From assembly GCF_964199755.1 (NCBI RefSeq), contig NC_133896.1, positions 93,186,200 to 93,250,199 of the forward strand: a stretch of 64,000 nucleotides of DNA. The letters are read 5' to 3'. A program made the translations under genes and the position numbers. Shown here piece after piece: positions 44,666 through 57,900 of the stretch; positions within the stretch are counted from its first letter, which is position 1, and each line of letters opens with the position of its first letter. The notes beneath the pieces are model-generated. The model ran no database searches, had not been told where the DNA came from, and was given only the letters and a program-made list of their open reading frames with translations. This DNA is from Larus michahellis. Its lineage: Eukaryota; Chordata; Aves; Charadriiformes; Laridae.

Positions 44666-47600
44666 TATGGCTTGTCTTGTGCATTTTTTGCAGTCCAGCT
44701 GCTTCCCTCTCGTTTCAGATACAGAATATTCCTCAGATGTTTCACAAACTGTATAACTTCAAGATTTCTAACATGCACTGAGTTGGGCTGCTGGGATGAA
44801 TGTCATGGGTGTCTGACAACTGAAGAGTGGGGTCTGTTTGTTTTTCCCTGAAGTTAGAGCATTTTCTCAGAAATCCTCTGCCTTGTGGGCTTTGTGGGGG
44901 AAGAAAGGAAGAGGAACTGTACTGGAATATTTTTGCATTGACTAGTGAGCAGTCTTGAAATGGACAGACTAGGCATCAAGAACTCTGTGTTTTGAGCTTT
45001 ACAGGTTAAATATTTTAAAGTATTCAAATGAATTTCTAGCTATTGCAGATATTGACAACAATCTGTGAAAAAAATGTGGTAAACTGTAAAAGTAACTGGT
45101 CTTAAGATGTAGTGAGTGTTCTTCTATACTGACTTTTCTCAGAAAGCTATTTAAGTAAAACTCATCTCTTTTCTTAACTATTTCAGCCTCTTCTGTTAAA
45201 GGTATTTTTTGCCTGTAGTTTTCTTTCTGCTCCTCTCCTGCTTTGAAGTGCTCTTTGTGAAGTGATAAAGTTGTACTGTGGTACAGTTTCTGGGGAAAAA
45301 GAAAATCTTACCCCAAATGTTCTATATGTTCTGCTTCTACAAATGCTCTATCTGCTTATTTAAGTTCCTCTGGAAACTGCTTTATTGGTAGATGGAGTCA
45401 CCGCATTCATTAGGATAGCATGCAAAAGCAAAGCTCAGACTCAAACTTGACTGTGGTCTTGAGCTGCTGCAACCAGCTGTCTTCCCTGACCTCTGCTGGT
45501 GGGCCTGGAAGGCACAGCTGGAGACAAACTGCTACCAGGAGTGCAACCTTCATCACTCCGGCCTCACCAGCAGCTGCAGAAACTGGAAAACTATTGCTCT
45601 ACTTAAACTGCTGCAGCTGTTCTCCAAACCACATAGCTTTTAGTGATCTCTGTCATGTTTCTTTTCTTCTCCACCTTCATCCCAGTCACCTATCTAGCAG
45701 CCTCTACAGTTCAGACAATTCAGTTACTCCTTTACAGGGAAACTAGCAGATACCCCCAATCATTCGTGTTGCTCTTTCCCAAAGCTTTGCTGGTTTTACA
45801 GGCAAATCCATTCCCCTCACTGTATTCAAAACTCGGGTATTTACGGGGTCCTTGTAATAACTTGTGGTGTGCTATTATCTCTTAGTTATAACAGTTTGCC
45901 TTTTTTTTTTTGCTACTGGGATGATTGTTTAAAGAACAGTTACAGTCGTTCACTTTACATGAAAAACTCAGATTGTTTTTTTTCCCCAGTGTGTATATCA
46001 CTATTTACCTGTGCTGGATACAATTTGCTGTTACAGTGCCTAGTCACTCACCATTAGAAGGTTCACCTGTCATTCCTTATTACCTTGACTAACCTCCAGC
46101 AAATTTTCACCTCACTACTTCCTTTTTTAAAATACTGTTGAGGACTACAGACCCCAGCACAAATCTTTTTCAGCTCTACTGCTGACCTCCCACTGGTGTG
46201 AAAACTGATCTTTTATTCTATGCTCTGTGATTTTGGTCTTTTAATCAGTTTTCTGTCCCTGGGAGAATAGTAGCCTCTGATGCTGTAGTATCTTAGATTA
46301 CTTAAGAGGTTTGGGGCAGGGATCTTTTATGAGAAGTCTTTTTGAATAGCTACCAAACCAATCTGTCAGCTGAGTGTTGTGATCTGGTTTTGGCAATATT
46401 ACTTTTCTTCCCATAGGGGTTTTCCAAATCTATTCAACCCATCTAGTCCAAATGCTTTGTATGGGACGTGAGATCTTTGCTCACTGTTGCCTTATGTCCT
46501 TTTCTCTTGCCCCTAACAAGGCATCAGTTAAGATGATGGGTGATGGAAAGGTTACCCTGTCCCTCTCCTTTTATCCTGCCTTCTTTCCTCCTCCCCAGTG
46601 CTTTAATACTTTAAAAGCATTCAGTTTTACTGCCACTTTTTCTGAAAGCTTTGTGGCAACACCATCTCAAGCTCTCCAGACTGCTAAGTGAGGTTGCCAG
46701 CTTTCTCTTTCACTCACTTGCATGTATATGGCCCACAAGTCCAAGAAACTCCTGCACCTGGGGAAAGATGCACTGACCTGTCTTCTGATAGCCTTTCTGT
46801 AAGCTGCAGTGTGATGTCATACAGGCTTAGGTCATTACTGTTGACTAAATTCTTGAATCCAAACCTGTACTACAGATAAGTATTATACTTCCATTACAAA
46901 AAATGCATTCAAGTTGTTCTTGCTTAAGACTATTTAAAATAAAGCTGCAGAAACCCTTCCTTTTAACCTGTCACACTAACAACAAATCATTTAGTTTAGT
47001 CAATGTAAAGCTTTTCTAAATATTTGGGCAAAACCTGTTTGGTTTGAGGTTGTTGGGTGTTTTTTAAGCTATCTTGACATATAATAATTAGTCTATAACT
47101 CACTACCAGAAATGGGCTACTGATGTTCAACAATTTCTTGTTATATATGATTTCACCAGTGGACTTTTGCCTGCTGCTGGATTTTTGCTACTGTAATCTA
47201 ACATTGTACTGGTAATCTGAAGATGTATGAGCTCAGACACTCCAGGGCATAGTAGGGTGTCAGAAGATATACTTTATTTTGCAGCTTTGGACAAGGGGTG
47301 CCTTTTTAGTGAAAATCTTCACTGAAAAACCACACTACCCTTTAAAAGAAGGGAGGGGGGGGAAAGTAGTTCAGTTTATATTGGAATAAATTGATGGAGC
47401 ACAGGTATTTTGGATCTCATTTGTCCTCCAGTTTGGTTGTGTCAAGTCATCTAAAAAATACGAAAATTGAAAAAGTGCCTTTACACTTATACTTGACATT
47501 GTGAAGTTGCTATTAACAGTAACTTTAGAATTTCTCTGCAAAAACAGATAGGGCCTTAAAACTTCACAGCTGGCAAATGGGTCCTCTGCTTAATGTCAGC

Positions 47601-48640
47601 TGCAAGATTATTTTGCAAGCAGCAGCAATTCAAAATGAAATGTCTTGGGGTTGTTTATTTTTTGGTGGTTTTTTGTTTTGTGTTTTTTTTTTTTTTTACA
47701 TCTAATTACTACTATGACTCATTTCAGCAGCAGAAAAGTTCTTGGATGCTTCTTCAGAAACTTGTTCTTGCTCTGTGTTGTATAATGTTTTAGGAAGGTG
47801 TCTGGACACAACATGCTTTCTGGGGAAAAAGGCATCTATGTTTTCCATAAAGCCTAAGCATCACAGATCTGCCTTTAAGTTGTCTGAGAGAGAAGAGACT
47901 TTGCAACTCCAACATCACCTACAGGTGAGCAGGGATACAAAGTACTTGTAAAATATGTTTGAAAAGAATTCTAGAAAGTAGCTGTTGCAGAACATCTGTG
48001 GAAGAAAACGATTGAGACTGTAAACGGGAAGCTGCTGCCTTATGATTAGTAATTGAATTAGAGAGGTGTTAGCAGGAAATACAAGCTCAGGTAGTGGGGA
48101 ATTGGTAATGATTCAGATGCCCTAATTTAGTGGAAGAAATGACACTTCTCTTAATCTCTGATTTGATTCATGAGGAAGATGGATGAAGGGTCTTACTCCC
48201 TGGAGCTAAATAAGCACAGTGTGTCATTTACAACCCTCGTATTGAAACAACTGCTTCTCATAATGAATCAGTAACAGCAGAGAAATAACAGTCACAGAAG
48301 CTGTTTGGGCTGCTACTGAACATCTAGCTGCCACTTATGATCTGGAAAACCTTTGGCCAGCTGCTGCTTTTTAAAAAAGTAAAAAAACAAATCTCAATTC
48401 CTTTCCAGAGGTGTGATTGCAGGGGAAGCAGGGGCGTGTTTCCATGTATAAATTAAGTCGTTAAGGATGAGGTCTGTCCAGCTAAAGCCGACACCAGCTT
48501 CCTTCAGGTGGTTGTTAGAGCAGCTGCGGTCAACGTTCAGCCTCTACCGCCAGCCGCCGCGTAGAGTTTATTTTTTTTAAATGCCTGAGATTTGTGACAG
48601 AAAAAATATTTTAAATCTGAAAAAAAACCCACTATATACC
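44666..48640. other. Region between NAA50 and the next CpG island
   Basis: AT-rich DNA without protein-like exons or recognisable repeats on either strand. Two AATAAA hexamers (46938, 47385) could belong to longer NAA50 transcripts. A T run lies at about 47,683-47,697. Confidence 0.6.
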
Positions 48641-48649
48641 ACGGTTGTT

Positions 48650-49880
48650 TTATAGTTCTTTTGTTTTGTTGTTTTTTACCTGCCCGCTCGGGAGGGTCCC
48701 GTGTGCCGTTCCGTCATGGAGGTTTATGGAGCCGACCAGGGGCTTCAGCCTTTCCAGCACTCTCCCGCGGAGGGGCGGGCGGGCGGCTCCGGCGTAGGAA
48801 GGAGGGTGAGGGAGCGCTGCCGGCGGGCGGTTTGTAAGCGGGCAGGGAAGGGACGGTTGCAACCGGCGCGGAGGTAACGGCAGCGCGACGCGAAGCATCG
48901 GCCGCGCGCCGCTTCCCCTTTAAGAGTTTCCGCCCGCCTCTCGCCCCTTCCCTCTCCTTCCATTGGTCGTCTGAGGTGCCGGTCTCTGGTAGTTCCTGTT
49001 TCGGCCACCGTAACTTGTTGACGGATCGCACGCCAGTCTCAACCTCTCTGGCCTCCGATTGGGCCGCCCCGCCAATGTTTGTGGTGCCGATTGGCCCGTG
49101 CCGGCTCCGCCCCGCCCAGTCGCGCCGAGCGACGCCTTCCCCTTTGCACCCTCGTTGATTGGCCTGGCAGGCTCAACCCGTGCGCTCGGATTGGCTGCCC
49201 CGTGACGCGCGTGCGAGCAGCAGGGTGGGCTGCGCGGGTAGGAGGGGCTTGGGGGGGGTGGGGAACGGATCGGAGTGGAGGCAGCGGCGGCGCGCTGACA
49301 CGGGGTGCCCGCTCGGAGGATGGTCCCCGCGGTGGGGCTGCCGCTCCTCAGCCCCCCTGTGAGTGCTGGGCGTCTGCCGCGAGGGAGGGGGGACGGGACT
49401 GCTCGGAGCGAAGCCCGGTGAGCGGGAGGGGTGGGAGGAACAGGAGGAGAGGCGGGACGGGGAGCGGCCGCGGTGCCGGGGTTGAGGGGGCGCGGGCCGC
49501 CCTTCCTTCACGCGCGGCGACCGTTGCCGTTGAGGAGGCGCTTGGCAAAGGGCGCGCGGGGCCACCGGCCCTCTCCCGCCACCCCCGGGAGCCCCCTCAG
49601 GCCTCCTCGCCCACCAGGGAGGGCCTCGGGCCCGGCTTGGGTAGGGGCCGCGGAGGCGGAACAGGCCGGGGTGGTGCAGTGTCAGACCCCCCCCCCACCT
49701 CTCCCCGCCGCCTTCCGCGGCCCTTTGTGGTGCGGCCGCTCGCTGCCCCTCGGGTGCTCCCGCAGGCACCGCCGTGGCGACGGCCGGGCTTTGGCTCCCG
49801 AGCGAGTTTCGTTGCTTTGGTTGCGCAGGGTTGACCGCCTCCCCGGCCCGGCGTGGGTCTCCAAGCGCTGGTGCGTGAGG
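48650..49880. promoter_or_regulatory. CpG island promoter, probably of USF3 (plus strand)
   Basis: A sharp GC- and CpG-rich block with six CCAAT/ATTGG boxes at 48962, 49058, 49072 (forward), 49090, 49158 and 49190, many GC boxes and no TATA box. The gene order ATP6V1A-NAA50-USF3, with USF3 in the same orientation as NAA50, is conserved between human and other vertebrates. That is why I assign this promoter to USF3. The assignment is by synteny, because no USF3 coding sequence is present in the window. Confidence 0.65.
49230..49358 (+). other. USF3: Candidate non-coding first exon of USF3; left limit approximate
   Basis: A strong plus-strand donor, CCCCCCT|gtgagtgct, follows directly downstream of the CCAAT-box cluster. 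A second donor-like site, GAAGCCCG|gtgagc, lies at about 49,421. USF3 is a large bHLH transcription factor whose mRNA starts with untranslated sequence, so a non-coding exon 1 is expected. The transcription start is not readable. Confidence 0.4.
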
Positions 49881-50151
49881 TCGGGGAAAGCCTTCAGGGT
49901 GACGGCACCCGGCGTTTGGAGAGTGGCGGTGTGTTTTTATCGTTTTGAAATCTTGGATGATGTGAGACAACTGGCCGTAAATCGCTCTGCAGAAAGTTAG
50001 CTTCGGGGAGAGCACTGTTCCTCAACCGTAACGTCTTTTCAGCCCAGGTCCAGAGTAGAGAATGTGCCATGCATCGCCTCTGCGTGCTCCTGTGTGACAT
50101 CTCAACCTGGAAGTTAGTCAGCTTCAGAATACAGTGTAAGAGCCCAGCTTT

Positions 50152-50567
50152 TTTATTTAGAATTCGGTCCCTGGAAACTAATTCTTCCTGTTGGGTGTGT
50201 TTTCAGCTTGCTCTAAGGAAAGAAGGCTTACAAACGCGCTCTGTCTATTCCTTCTCCACCTAGTAATTTTAACTCTCTGGCCAATTTCCAACAAATTTGC
50301 CAATCACGGAGGTCTTAAAGAGATTGAAATCTTTAGTTTCGTGGAAATCAATATCTGACAAACGTAGATCATCACAATTATTGTGCACACTAGCAGCAGG
50401 ACACCTAGAATCCAGCTTCTTGTGACAGACAGCAGAGGTGAACTGAGTCCATCAGCATACACATCTCCAAATACAGCTGTAGCACACAATGCAGTTTGTC
50501 GGAAGAAGGTGGAAGTGAGGCAAAGAAGGAGGGAATAGTGATATGTTGAGTCACCGGCCATAAGTAC
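50152..50567 (-). CDS. Candidate small single-pass membrane protein, 85 codons (CDS 50561-50304), not recognised
   Basis: On the minus strand an acceptor-like 'tgattttttag' is followed by GTACTT and ATG at 50561. The frame ends at TGA (50306-50304), and an AATAAA lies about 150 bases further on (complement of 50152-50157). The protein starts MAGDSTYHYSLLLCLTSTFF, a plausible signal peptide that could be cut after ATA near residue 29. A short outer segment (FGDVYADGLSSP) and one hydrophobic helix follow (WILGVLLLVCTIIVMIYVCQ, residues about 50-69), with a short basic/polar tail. It would be antisense in the putative USF3 intron 1. I do not recognise the family. A chance open frame is quite possible at this length. 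Confidence 0.3.
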
Positions 50568-53500
50568 CTAAAAAATCACAGGTCTTTATTTTTACTTTTC
50601 ACATAATAGCTTGGCCTTCTATTAGACTCCACCCAGATGTATGATTGTTAAATACTTTTAGGAAAGATAAATTAATGATTGCACAGTTAAGCATTCAGAA
50701 GTCAGGTAATGTGATAGCATGGTTTGTAAGCATGATGTTAGCTTTGCTTTTTCATATACAATACTTTGGGACAATCGTGATTACATTACATAGCACTTTA
50801 TCAAACTGCAGACTATCGTTTGTCACTCATGAATTGTGTGCAGTAATCAGACAAATAGGAAGGAAGAAGCTTCCTATGGGGAAATGGTTATTATTATAAG
50901 GGTTTAGAATTTTTAATTCTGACTTTCAATTAGTGCCATGATAACAATCCATAGGCACGTTTCGGGGTGAAATAGATTTGTCAATGGAGAATACATTTGT
51001 TACTGAATGGGAAATAAGCTTAGAAAATACTCACGTAAGCATGATGTTAAGGTTCCTGTATTCAAAATAACATACCAGATAAGTGAAGCAGTATGAGAAC
51101 AGTTGCAAACTTTGAAGTATTTGGATATTACTTATTCCCTTAGAGATCTTTAGGTTATAGATATGTGGGAAGATTTTAATGGAGTAGGTGAAAAATGGTG
51201 GTGGATCCTGGAGGAGTCTGACAGCTGCAAAGAGATAATTAGATTATAAGTGCTTGGTAGTGACTTTGCTGCTTTGATTCCTGGTTTTCCAAATAGTGTT
51301 CCGAGGAGCTGACCAGGGACAGTGAAATGACTGTCACTCAAGTGGCGCTGTGATGTGTGCCTGGCACACGCCTGCTGTGTGCATCGCCGACTCTCTGTTT
51401 GTACCTGAAGTTTAGTCTGAAATTCCAAAGACATTTTATGAACAAGAAGGCAAAAATTCAGTGAACCTGTTTTGCTGACACTGCAGGCCAAACTACTCCA
51501 GCTGCTTTTTCGCCTTGTCTCCTCTTGGGTAAATGTAGACTTTTTTAAGGGGAGGAATTAAAGTGCTACTTTTTGTGGGTTCTTTTTTTGTTTTGGTTTT
51601 TCCTCCCGCCCCATATGAAAGTGTGTTGACATAAGGTATGTGACATTGTAACCAATCTTATTCAGCTTGGATGTGAATTAATACAAATGTATGGGTTGAA
51701 GTTGGATACTATATAGGGTAGAAGAAATAAATAAATATATAGGGAAGTCAAGACCTGGGACATGCCAGATTTGACAAGAACCGTTCAGTGGTTTAATTTT
51801 TGTACAGTAGTGCGTGTGGTTTTGTGATAGGTTTTTGGATCCAAGATGGTCTTAAGATTAAAAAATCAGACAGCTTTAATGTTCCTAATCATTTTGTAAT
51901 GGGTCTAGTTGTAATTCTTAGGCTTCCAAAGACGCATTGTACTTGTCTCTGGCCTGTAGAACTGCTCACCCTTCATATTGCTGGTCACTTTGTAACTTAC
52001 TTCCTGTGCTAGCATTCTTCATCTCTGTCATGTTTGTGACTCCTCTATTAAGTTAAGTTCCTCAGGAACACGTTTTCCTATTCTGAAGGGTATCAATCAT
52101 AAAGTGAGGGGGGGGGTGTTCTGGAAAGTCGAGTGAAAGTGTCTCAGATTGAATGGCTGAGCAGTGGGCCTCCTGTGTTTCAGACTGCAGTAAAACCTGT
52201 AAAGGTCACAACTCCCTGATTAAGAAACGTTGTGCAGTGCCCGGTTTATATAATGCTAACCTAACTTGCTGGTTAAAATACAATTCCAGCTTTTACATGT
52301 GCATATCATGTGTCCAAAGTGTACTTTGGTTTGACCTTACAAGTGTAGAACTGTTGTCATGCTCTAAGTAAGCACAAAAGTGATTCTGCTGTGTGCACAG
52401 GATTGACAAATTGTGTGTAAACTAAGTTTGTTTCCTGTATGAAAAGCTATGGCATTAGTCTTTTAAGGTGAATGAGTTACTTTTGCAACCATGACATATG
52501 GTAGCAATCTTTTACATCAGCCACGCTGTATGCCATTGTGATTCAGATAAGAAGTAAGTAGCAGACTGCTAAAAATGTTTCATGCTTCCTGTTAGCTCAC
52601 CCAGTTACCTGAACTTCTGTCAGGTTAATTGACGGAGATGAAGACCATGAAATGAGATCAACACCATCTAAAAGCACATCTCAATCATGCTGGTACTCTG
52701 ACACCAAAATGAGTTCTTTGGTCCATCTCTAGTGAGGCTGGAATGATCAGAGTGTGGCTCTATTAACTTTTAGGTCTAAATGCAGGTTTCTCAGATCTTG
52801 TAATCTGGAAGTCATTGGTGTGGTAGGCAGTGTCATGAGAAGATTGTTGAAAACATTGTTCTTTAGGCCGCTGACACTATTTAAAGCAGTGTAAAGGTAT
52901 CGTGGGAAGAGGAGAATTTAACTTTTTGTTTCTTCTTCAAGTAACTGAAGTTTAAAGTGGGGGGAAAAAAGAAAAGTTATCTGTTTGGGGCATCTGCCCA
53001 CATCTGTGGTCTGTAATGAGTGGGTGGTTTATGGGACACTTAATCCATGCCAGCCTTTTCAACCTTAGAAGTTGGACTCTGCTTTGCTTTCATGCGTCAG
53101 TGGAGTTGTTAGCTAGAAACTGAACACAAATCTTAGATTGGTTGGCAATTGCCTTTTGCTCCATACTACAGCTCTTCGTACTCATTTACTACAATAATAG
53201 AATGGTGCTAGACCAGCACTGAGCAACTTCAAGTCAGCAACAAGATAGGGAACATCATTTTTTTTTTCACTATTGGAGGATCCATAATATTCAGAGATGC
53301 TGTTTAAATATTATGCATCTATAGTTTAAATGCTTGATTCTTCTACACAAGTCTCTCTCCTGTTGTAAATTCTGAGATTTCCTGTGTAATTGGAGAAGTT
53401 TAACTAGTTTTGGCATCGTCTTGGTACATAGTTCCACAAACATTAAGCCGGTGCTGCCACCGTGAGAAGCACTCCTGTAGCAACAGGAGCAGTTTCAGTG

Positions 53501-53884
53501 TACTTGTTTGGGAGTGGAGGGTTTCTTTGCAATCCTTCTGCAGAGTAAATTTTAAGTTGAAGTGATGTTCTTGTCTGGTTTCCCGTGTGAGTGCCAGTGA
53601 AGTGGGGGAGAGGCTACATCTCTCAGCATTCTTTTGGAGCAGGTAAGAGAGTGGAGGAGGGTAACCATCTTACAAATTTTCCTATTAATGCTTTAAGGAC
53701 AATTTGCTAACTAAGGAAAGTTAGACGGCTAGTTTAGCATATGTTGCAGCATAACTCATTGACTCTGATAGCATTCAGATTCTGATAAAATAATTAATAC
53801 AAGCAAAAATTGTTATTTTGTAATGCATCAGGTTTCAACCGTAGGTTGCCTTTCAGAACTCTGTGTAACTTATGTCTCTGTATA

Positions 53885-54905
53885 AGTAGAGTCGGGTTGA
53901 AAACGGGCTGAATGGCCGGGCCCAGAGGGTGATGATCAGCAGCAGGAAGTCTATTTGGAGGCCAGTCACTAGTGATGTATTCCAGGGGTCAATTCTGGGT
54001 CCAGTTCTGTTGAACATCTTCATCAATGATCTGGATGATGGGACAGAGTGTATCCTCAGCACATTTGCTGATGACACCAAACTGGGAAGAGTGGCTGATA
54101 CACCAGAGGGTCATGCTGCCACCCAGAGGGAACTCAACAAGCTGGAGAAATGGGCTGGCAGGAACCTTATGAAATTCAACAAGGAGAAATGCAAAGTCCT
54201 GCACCTGGGGAGGAACAGCCCCATGCTGGTGGCCACCCAGATGGAAAGCAGCTTGGCAGAAAAGGACCTGGGTGTCCTGGTGGATGCCAAGCTGAACATG
54301 AGCCAGCAATGTGTCCTTGCTGCAAAGAAGGTGAATGGTATCCTGGACTGCATTAAACAAAATATTGCCAGCAGGTCAAGGAACATGATTCTTCCCCTCT
54401 ACTAAGCACTGGTGAGGCTACACCTGGAGTGCTGTGTCCAGTTCTGGGTTCCCCAGTACGAGAGCCCAACGAAGGGCCACAAAGATGATGAAGGGACTGG
54501 AGCATCTCTCACATGAGGAAAGGCTGAGAGACCTGGGACTGTTCAGCCTGCAGCAGGTAAGGCTCAGGGACATCTCATCAAGATATATAAATACCTGAAG
54601 GGTGGGTGCAAAGAGGATGGAGACAGGTTTTTTTTCAGCAATGCCCAGTGACAAGACAAGAGGTAATGGACTGAAACTGAGGCTCCATCTGAACATCAGG
54701 AAATACTTTTTACTGTGAGGGTGCCGGAGCCCTGGAGCAGGATGCGGAGGGAGGTTATGGGATCTCCATCCTTGGAGATATTCAAAAGCCATCTGGACAT
54801 GGTCTTGTGCAACTGACTCTAGGTGGCCCTGCTTGAGCAGGAGGGTTGGACGAGATGACCTCCAGAGATACCTTCCAACCTCAACTGTTCTGTGGTTCTG
54901 TAATA
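53885..54905 (+). mobile_element. CR1 LINE, 5'-truncated, with reverse-transcriptase remnant
   Basis: An open frame at 53929-54405 encodes the late reverse-transcriptase region: SILGPVLLNIFINDLDDG, then STFADDTKLGRV with the catalytic FADD motif, then [18 protein letters not shown] and [19 protein letters not shown] stop at 54403-54405 and frameshifts interrupt the remainder, which continues as HMRKG-type sequence to the typical 3' end ('ttccaacctcaactgttctg') near 54,903. The conserved SGVPQG motif reads SDVFQG. The element is inactive. Confidence 0.94.
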
Positions 54906-57900
54906 CCCTAACCTGCTTCAGAATCTTAAGAAACTCTCAAAAGAGCGCATGCTAAAAGTCGTCAATATGTAAAGTGCTATAGTCACATCTTGCCTACATG
55001 ACCATTTGTCTGTCATTGCTGTCTTTATTTACAACTGCAACAGTTATCATTTGTATCCAAAGTATAAAAAAAATTGTGCTAATTTCTATTTGGTATAGTA
55101 TTCACCTGTATTCAGTCAGCACGCGTCTGCTCTGTACTTCAGAGTTGCAATTTACTCGCTCTGCAGTTAGTTGGGGGCTGCTCTGCCTTTGAGCTTCTAA
55201 CCAAACGTGCACCTAACACTCGCACACCCTTTCTTCTCTCTCGCTCTCTGCATGGCTCAAATTCAAAACCTCTTCAGTTGGAGGCAGCATGGGGTACTTA
55301 GCTGGTGTCTGTATTTATTTAAATGAAAGCAGGGGAGAGTTGAGGGCTTCTTAGGTTTGTTTCTGTTTAAGTCTGCGACCAAAAGCGATGCTCAGTCTCA
55401 ACAGCTGATCATTTGGATTTTTAGGTATTGTCTTTATCTGAAGCGGTGGTGTTTGTCAAGGTCATGTTTTATATTTGCTGTGGGTGGCACATTATAGAGT
55501 CTCACCTGTAAATTGTCTCAAGAGGCTTTACAGGCCATCTTACTCACTTTGTCTGTGTTTTTTCTGTTTTATTCTGGGTGGGGATGGGAAGACCCTGTGT
55601 TTCTTATCTTAGAAAAATTAACTGTTTGAGCTGTCCCTTGCTAACGAACATAATGGATACCTTCCACTTCTGGTTTCACTTCAAAATATTTTTGCCCAGT
55701 CAATCTCAGGTGGCAATAGGGAGGTGACTTCAGAGAGCGGTAGAAAAAGAAGATGGAGGTAAGGTGTTTTCATTTTATAGAATGATTTTATAATGAAGTA
55801 AAACTTGCAGGATCATGGCATCAGTCTGTTCCTTCCCTTTACCCATTTCTTTCAGACCTTTGCAAGGTAGTAACTTGGAAATCTGGTTTTAGTTTCTGCT
55901 CCGTTGTCAGTGCCAAATTTCTACGGCAGTCTTATTTGCTTTTTCTAGCGCTTTCAGAACTACTTATTTACCCCTGGATATCTCATGTATAGTAATTCTC
56001 CTAAGCTGAATAGCTAGTTCATCTAGTGGTGGAATTAATGAATCTAGGTTTCCTATCGATTTGCACCTAGAGGTTCCATTTTTCTGGTGTCTAACATACA
56101 TATTGATGTTGCTTTTACGTTTCTTCTTTGAAAGTGGTTGTTAAGAAAGCATGCCTGCTTTCCCTGGTCACCTGTGCTCAGATATCTTTAGTTTGGACCT
56201 CTGTGTTAAATCTAATTGAAATACTTTGTAGCTTTATCCCTGCCACTATTATTTAAAACTATCTGTCAAACATCCAGATCAGAAGATGAGTCCTTTATTG
56301 CTGGAACTGAAGCAATTGACCAATGGACGCACTTCATATAGAAGACTAAAGCCTTTTGTGAGGAGCCTGGCATGAAATGTACCTTGCGAAGTTGTGGGAT
56401 TTTTGTTTGGTTTTGTTGTGTTTGTGGGCAGGGTGTGTGTGTGTTTGTTTTTTTAAAGCTCGTTACAGCTGGTAATAGTGAAAGCTCTACTTCTGGAATA
56501 ATGTGCTGGCCTTTTCTGAAGGAAGTGTCAGTACACTGTCTGGACAGGTGCTTTGGAAGTGCTTTCATATGGTTGCCAGTTTCCATGATTCTGAAAGTTG
56601 AAGGGAAGTTTCATCAACTAAGTATTGTAAAGTCAACGTACTTAGAAATTATGTGTCTTTACAGTGGAGTTGGGGAGTAAGTTTGATCAGATTTTACATT
56701 AAAACTGAAATACTGTTTTATGATACCTTCTACCTTGGACATTTTTGTCTTTAGCCCCACTAAGATTCATAGGGAAATCCTTTACTATGGAACGTCAGTG
56801 TTTATAACTAAATCTCAGGATGGATCTCTTCTGCATGTTGTAAAGGAGCTTTGTAGTGAAGACCCATACAGTAGCACTTCCTAACTGCAAACCCTTGACA
56901 AGTTCTTAGTTTGTGTCAGATTTCTCAAACCCCAAGCCTGTAAAACATTCAAGAGCTTGACTGTCTAATCCTTTGTACTTAATGACTTAAATCTGAAAAA
57001 ATGAATTTAAAAAAATTGACACATAACTCTCTGGATACCCTGCACATTTCAGTTCTAGGATATTTTGCACTGCTTGTTAGTTAGGGTCCTCAAGAGAGAG
57101 CAGCAAGTTGGTTTAGCATGTGTCTGTGTGTCTGGCATAGCTACCAGAAAATCACTTAATACCTCCTCAAGACCTTGTGCAGTTTTATAAACAGACTGTG
57201 TGAGGGTCCTTTGTAGTTGCAGAACAAAAGAGAGTTCAGGTGAAAACTAAAAAATGAAGCAGAGGATAGTAGTAGTAAAGTAAAGTTCATAGTAAAGGCT
57301 ATGAAAGTCTTTATGTTGTGATTTTAAATTGATGGTCAAGCCCTATGATAAAGTACTGTACTTTAAATACCTCATTTGGAGGTCAGGTCACATCAGAAAG
57401 CAGAATTGGACTGGCTCTTGCAGAAGCTGTAGCTTCTACATTTGTCCAGTTGGGTTTTGGCCTTTCGAATACAGCTTTCATATGTGGATAACTTCGTCAG
57501 TTTTAAATAATCATCTTGGTCCCAGTATTCGGAGACCATTATGACTTATGTGTTACAGCTTTTTTCAGGAAAAATAAATTATTTGTTCTTTAGGCAACGT
57601 GCTGCTGGCAAGGTTTGGCGCACTGACAGATGCACTTGCCCCAGTGTGAGAGCGCACTCAATCTCAGCTATGGTGAAGGCAATCTCTGCTACCTAATAGA
57701 GGTGACCTAACCCACATAGAGGTGATGGCCTGTTATAGAAGGAAGTTGTCTGCAACCCACTTTGTATCCACTTAGCCTTCACCATCAGAACAGACTTTTT
57801 GACTTCTTTGTCAAGCAAAGCATAATTAGATATCTGTCTTCTATTTGAAAATAATTTTCTGTTTTGAAGTGTACTGCGGGTCACTGGGCATTGAAAACCA

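Noticed and set aside
49079-50015. Open frames of 251, 280 and 189 codons over the second CpG island
   Set aside because: Same compositional artefact in overlapping frames on both strands. No conserved motif, and the splice donor at 49359 cuts through them.
53989-54386. Antisense frames over the CR1 copy at 54 kb, and similar ones at 13.85-14.26 kb
   Set aside because: They are shadows of the CR1 reverse-transcriptase coding strand.
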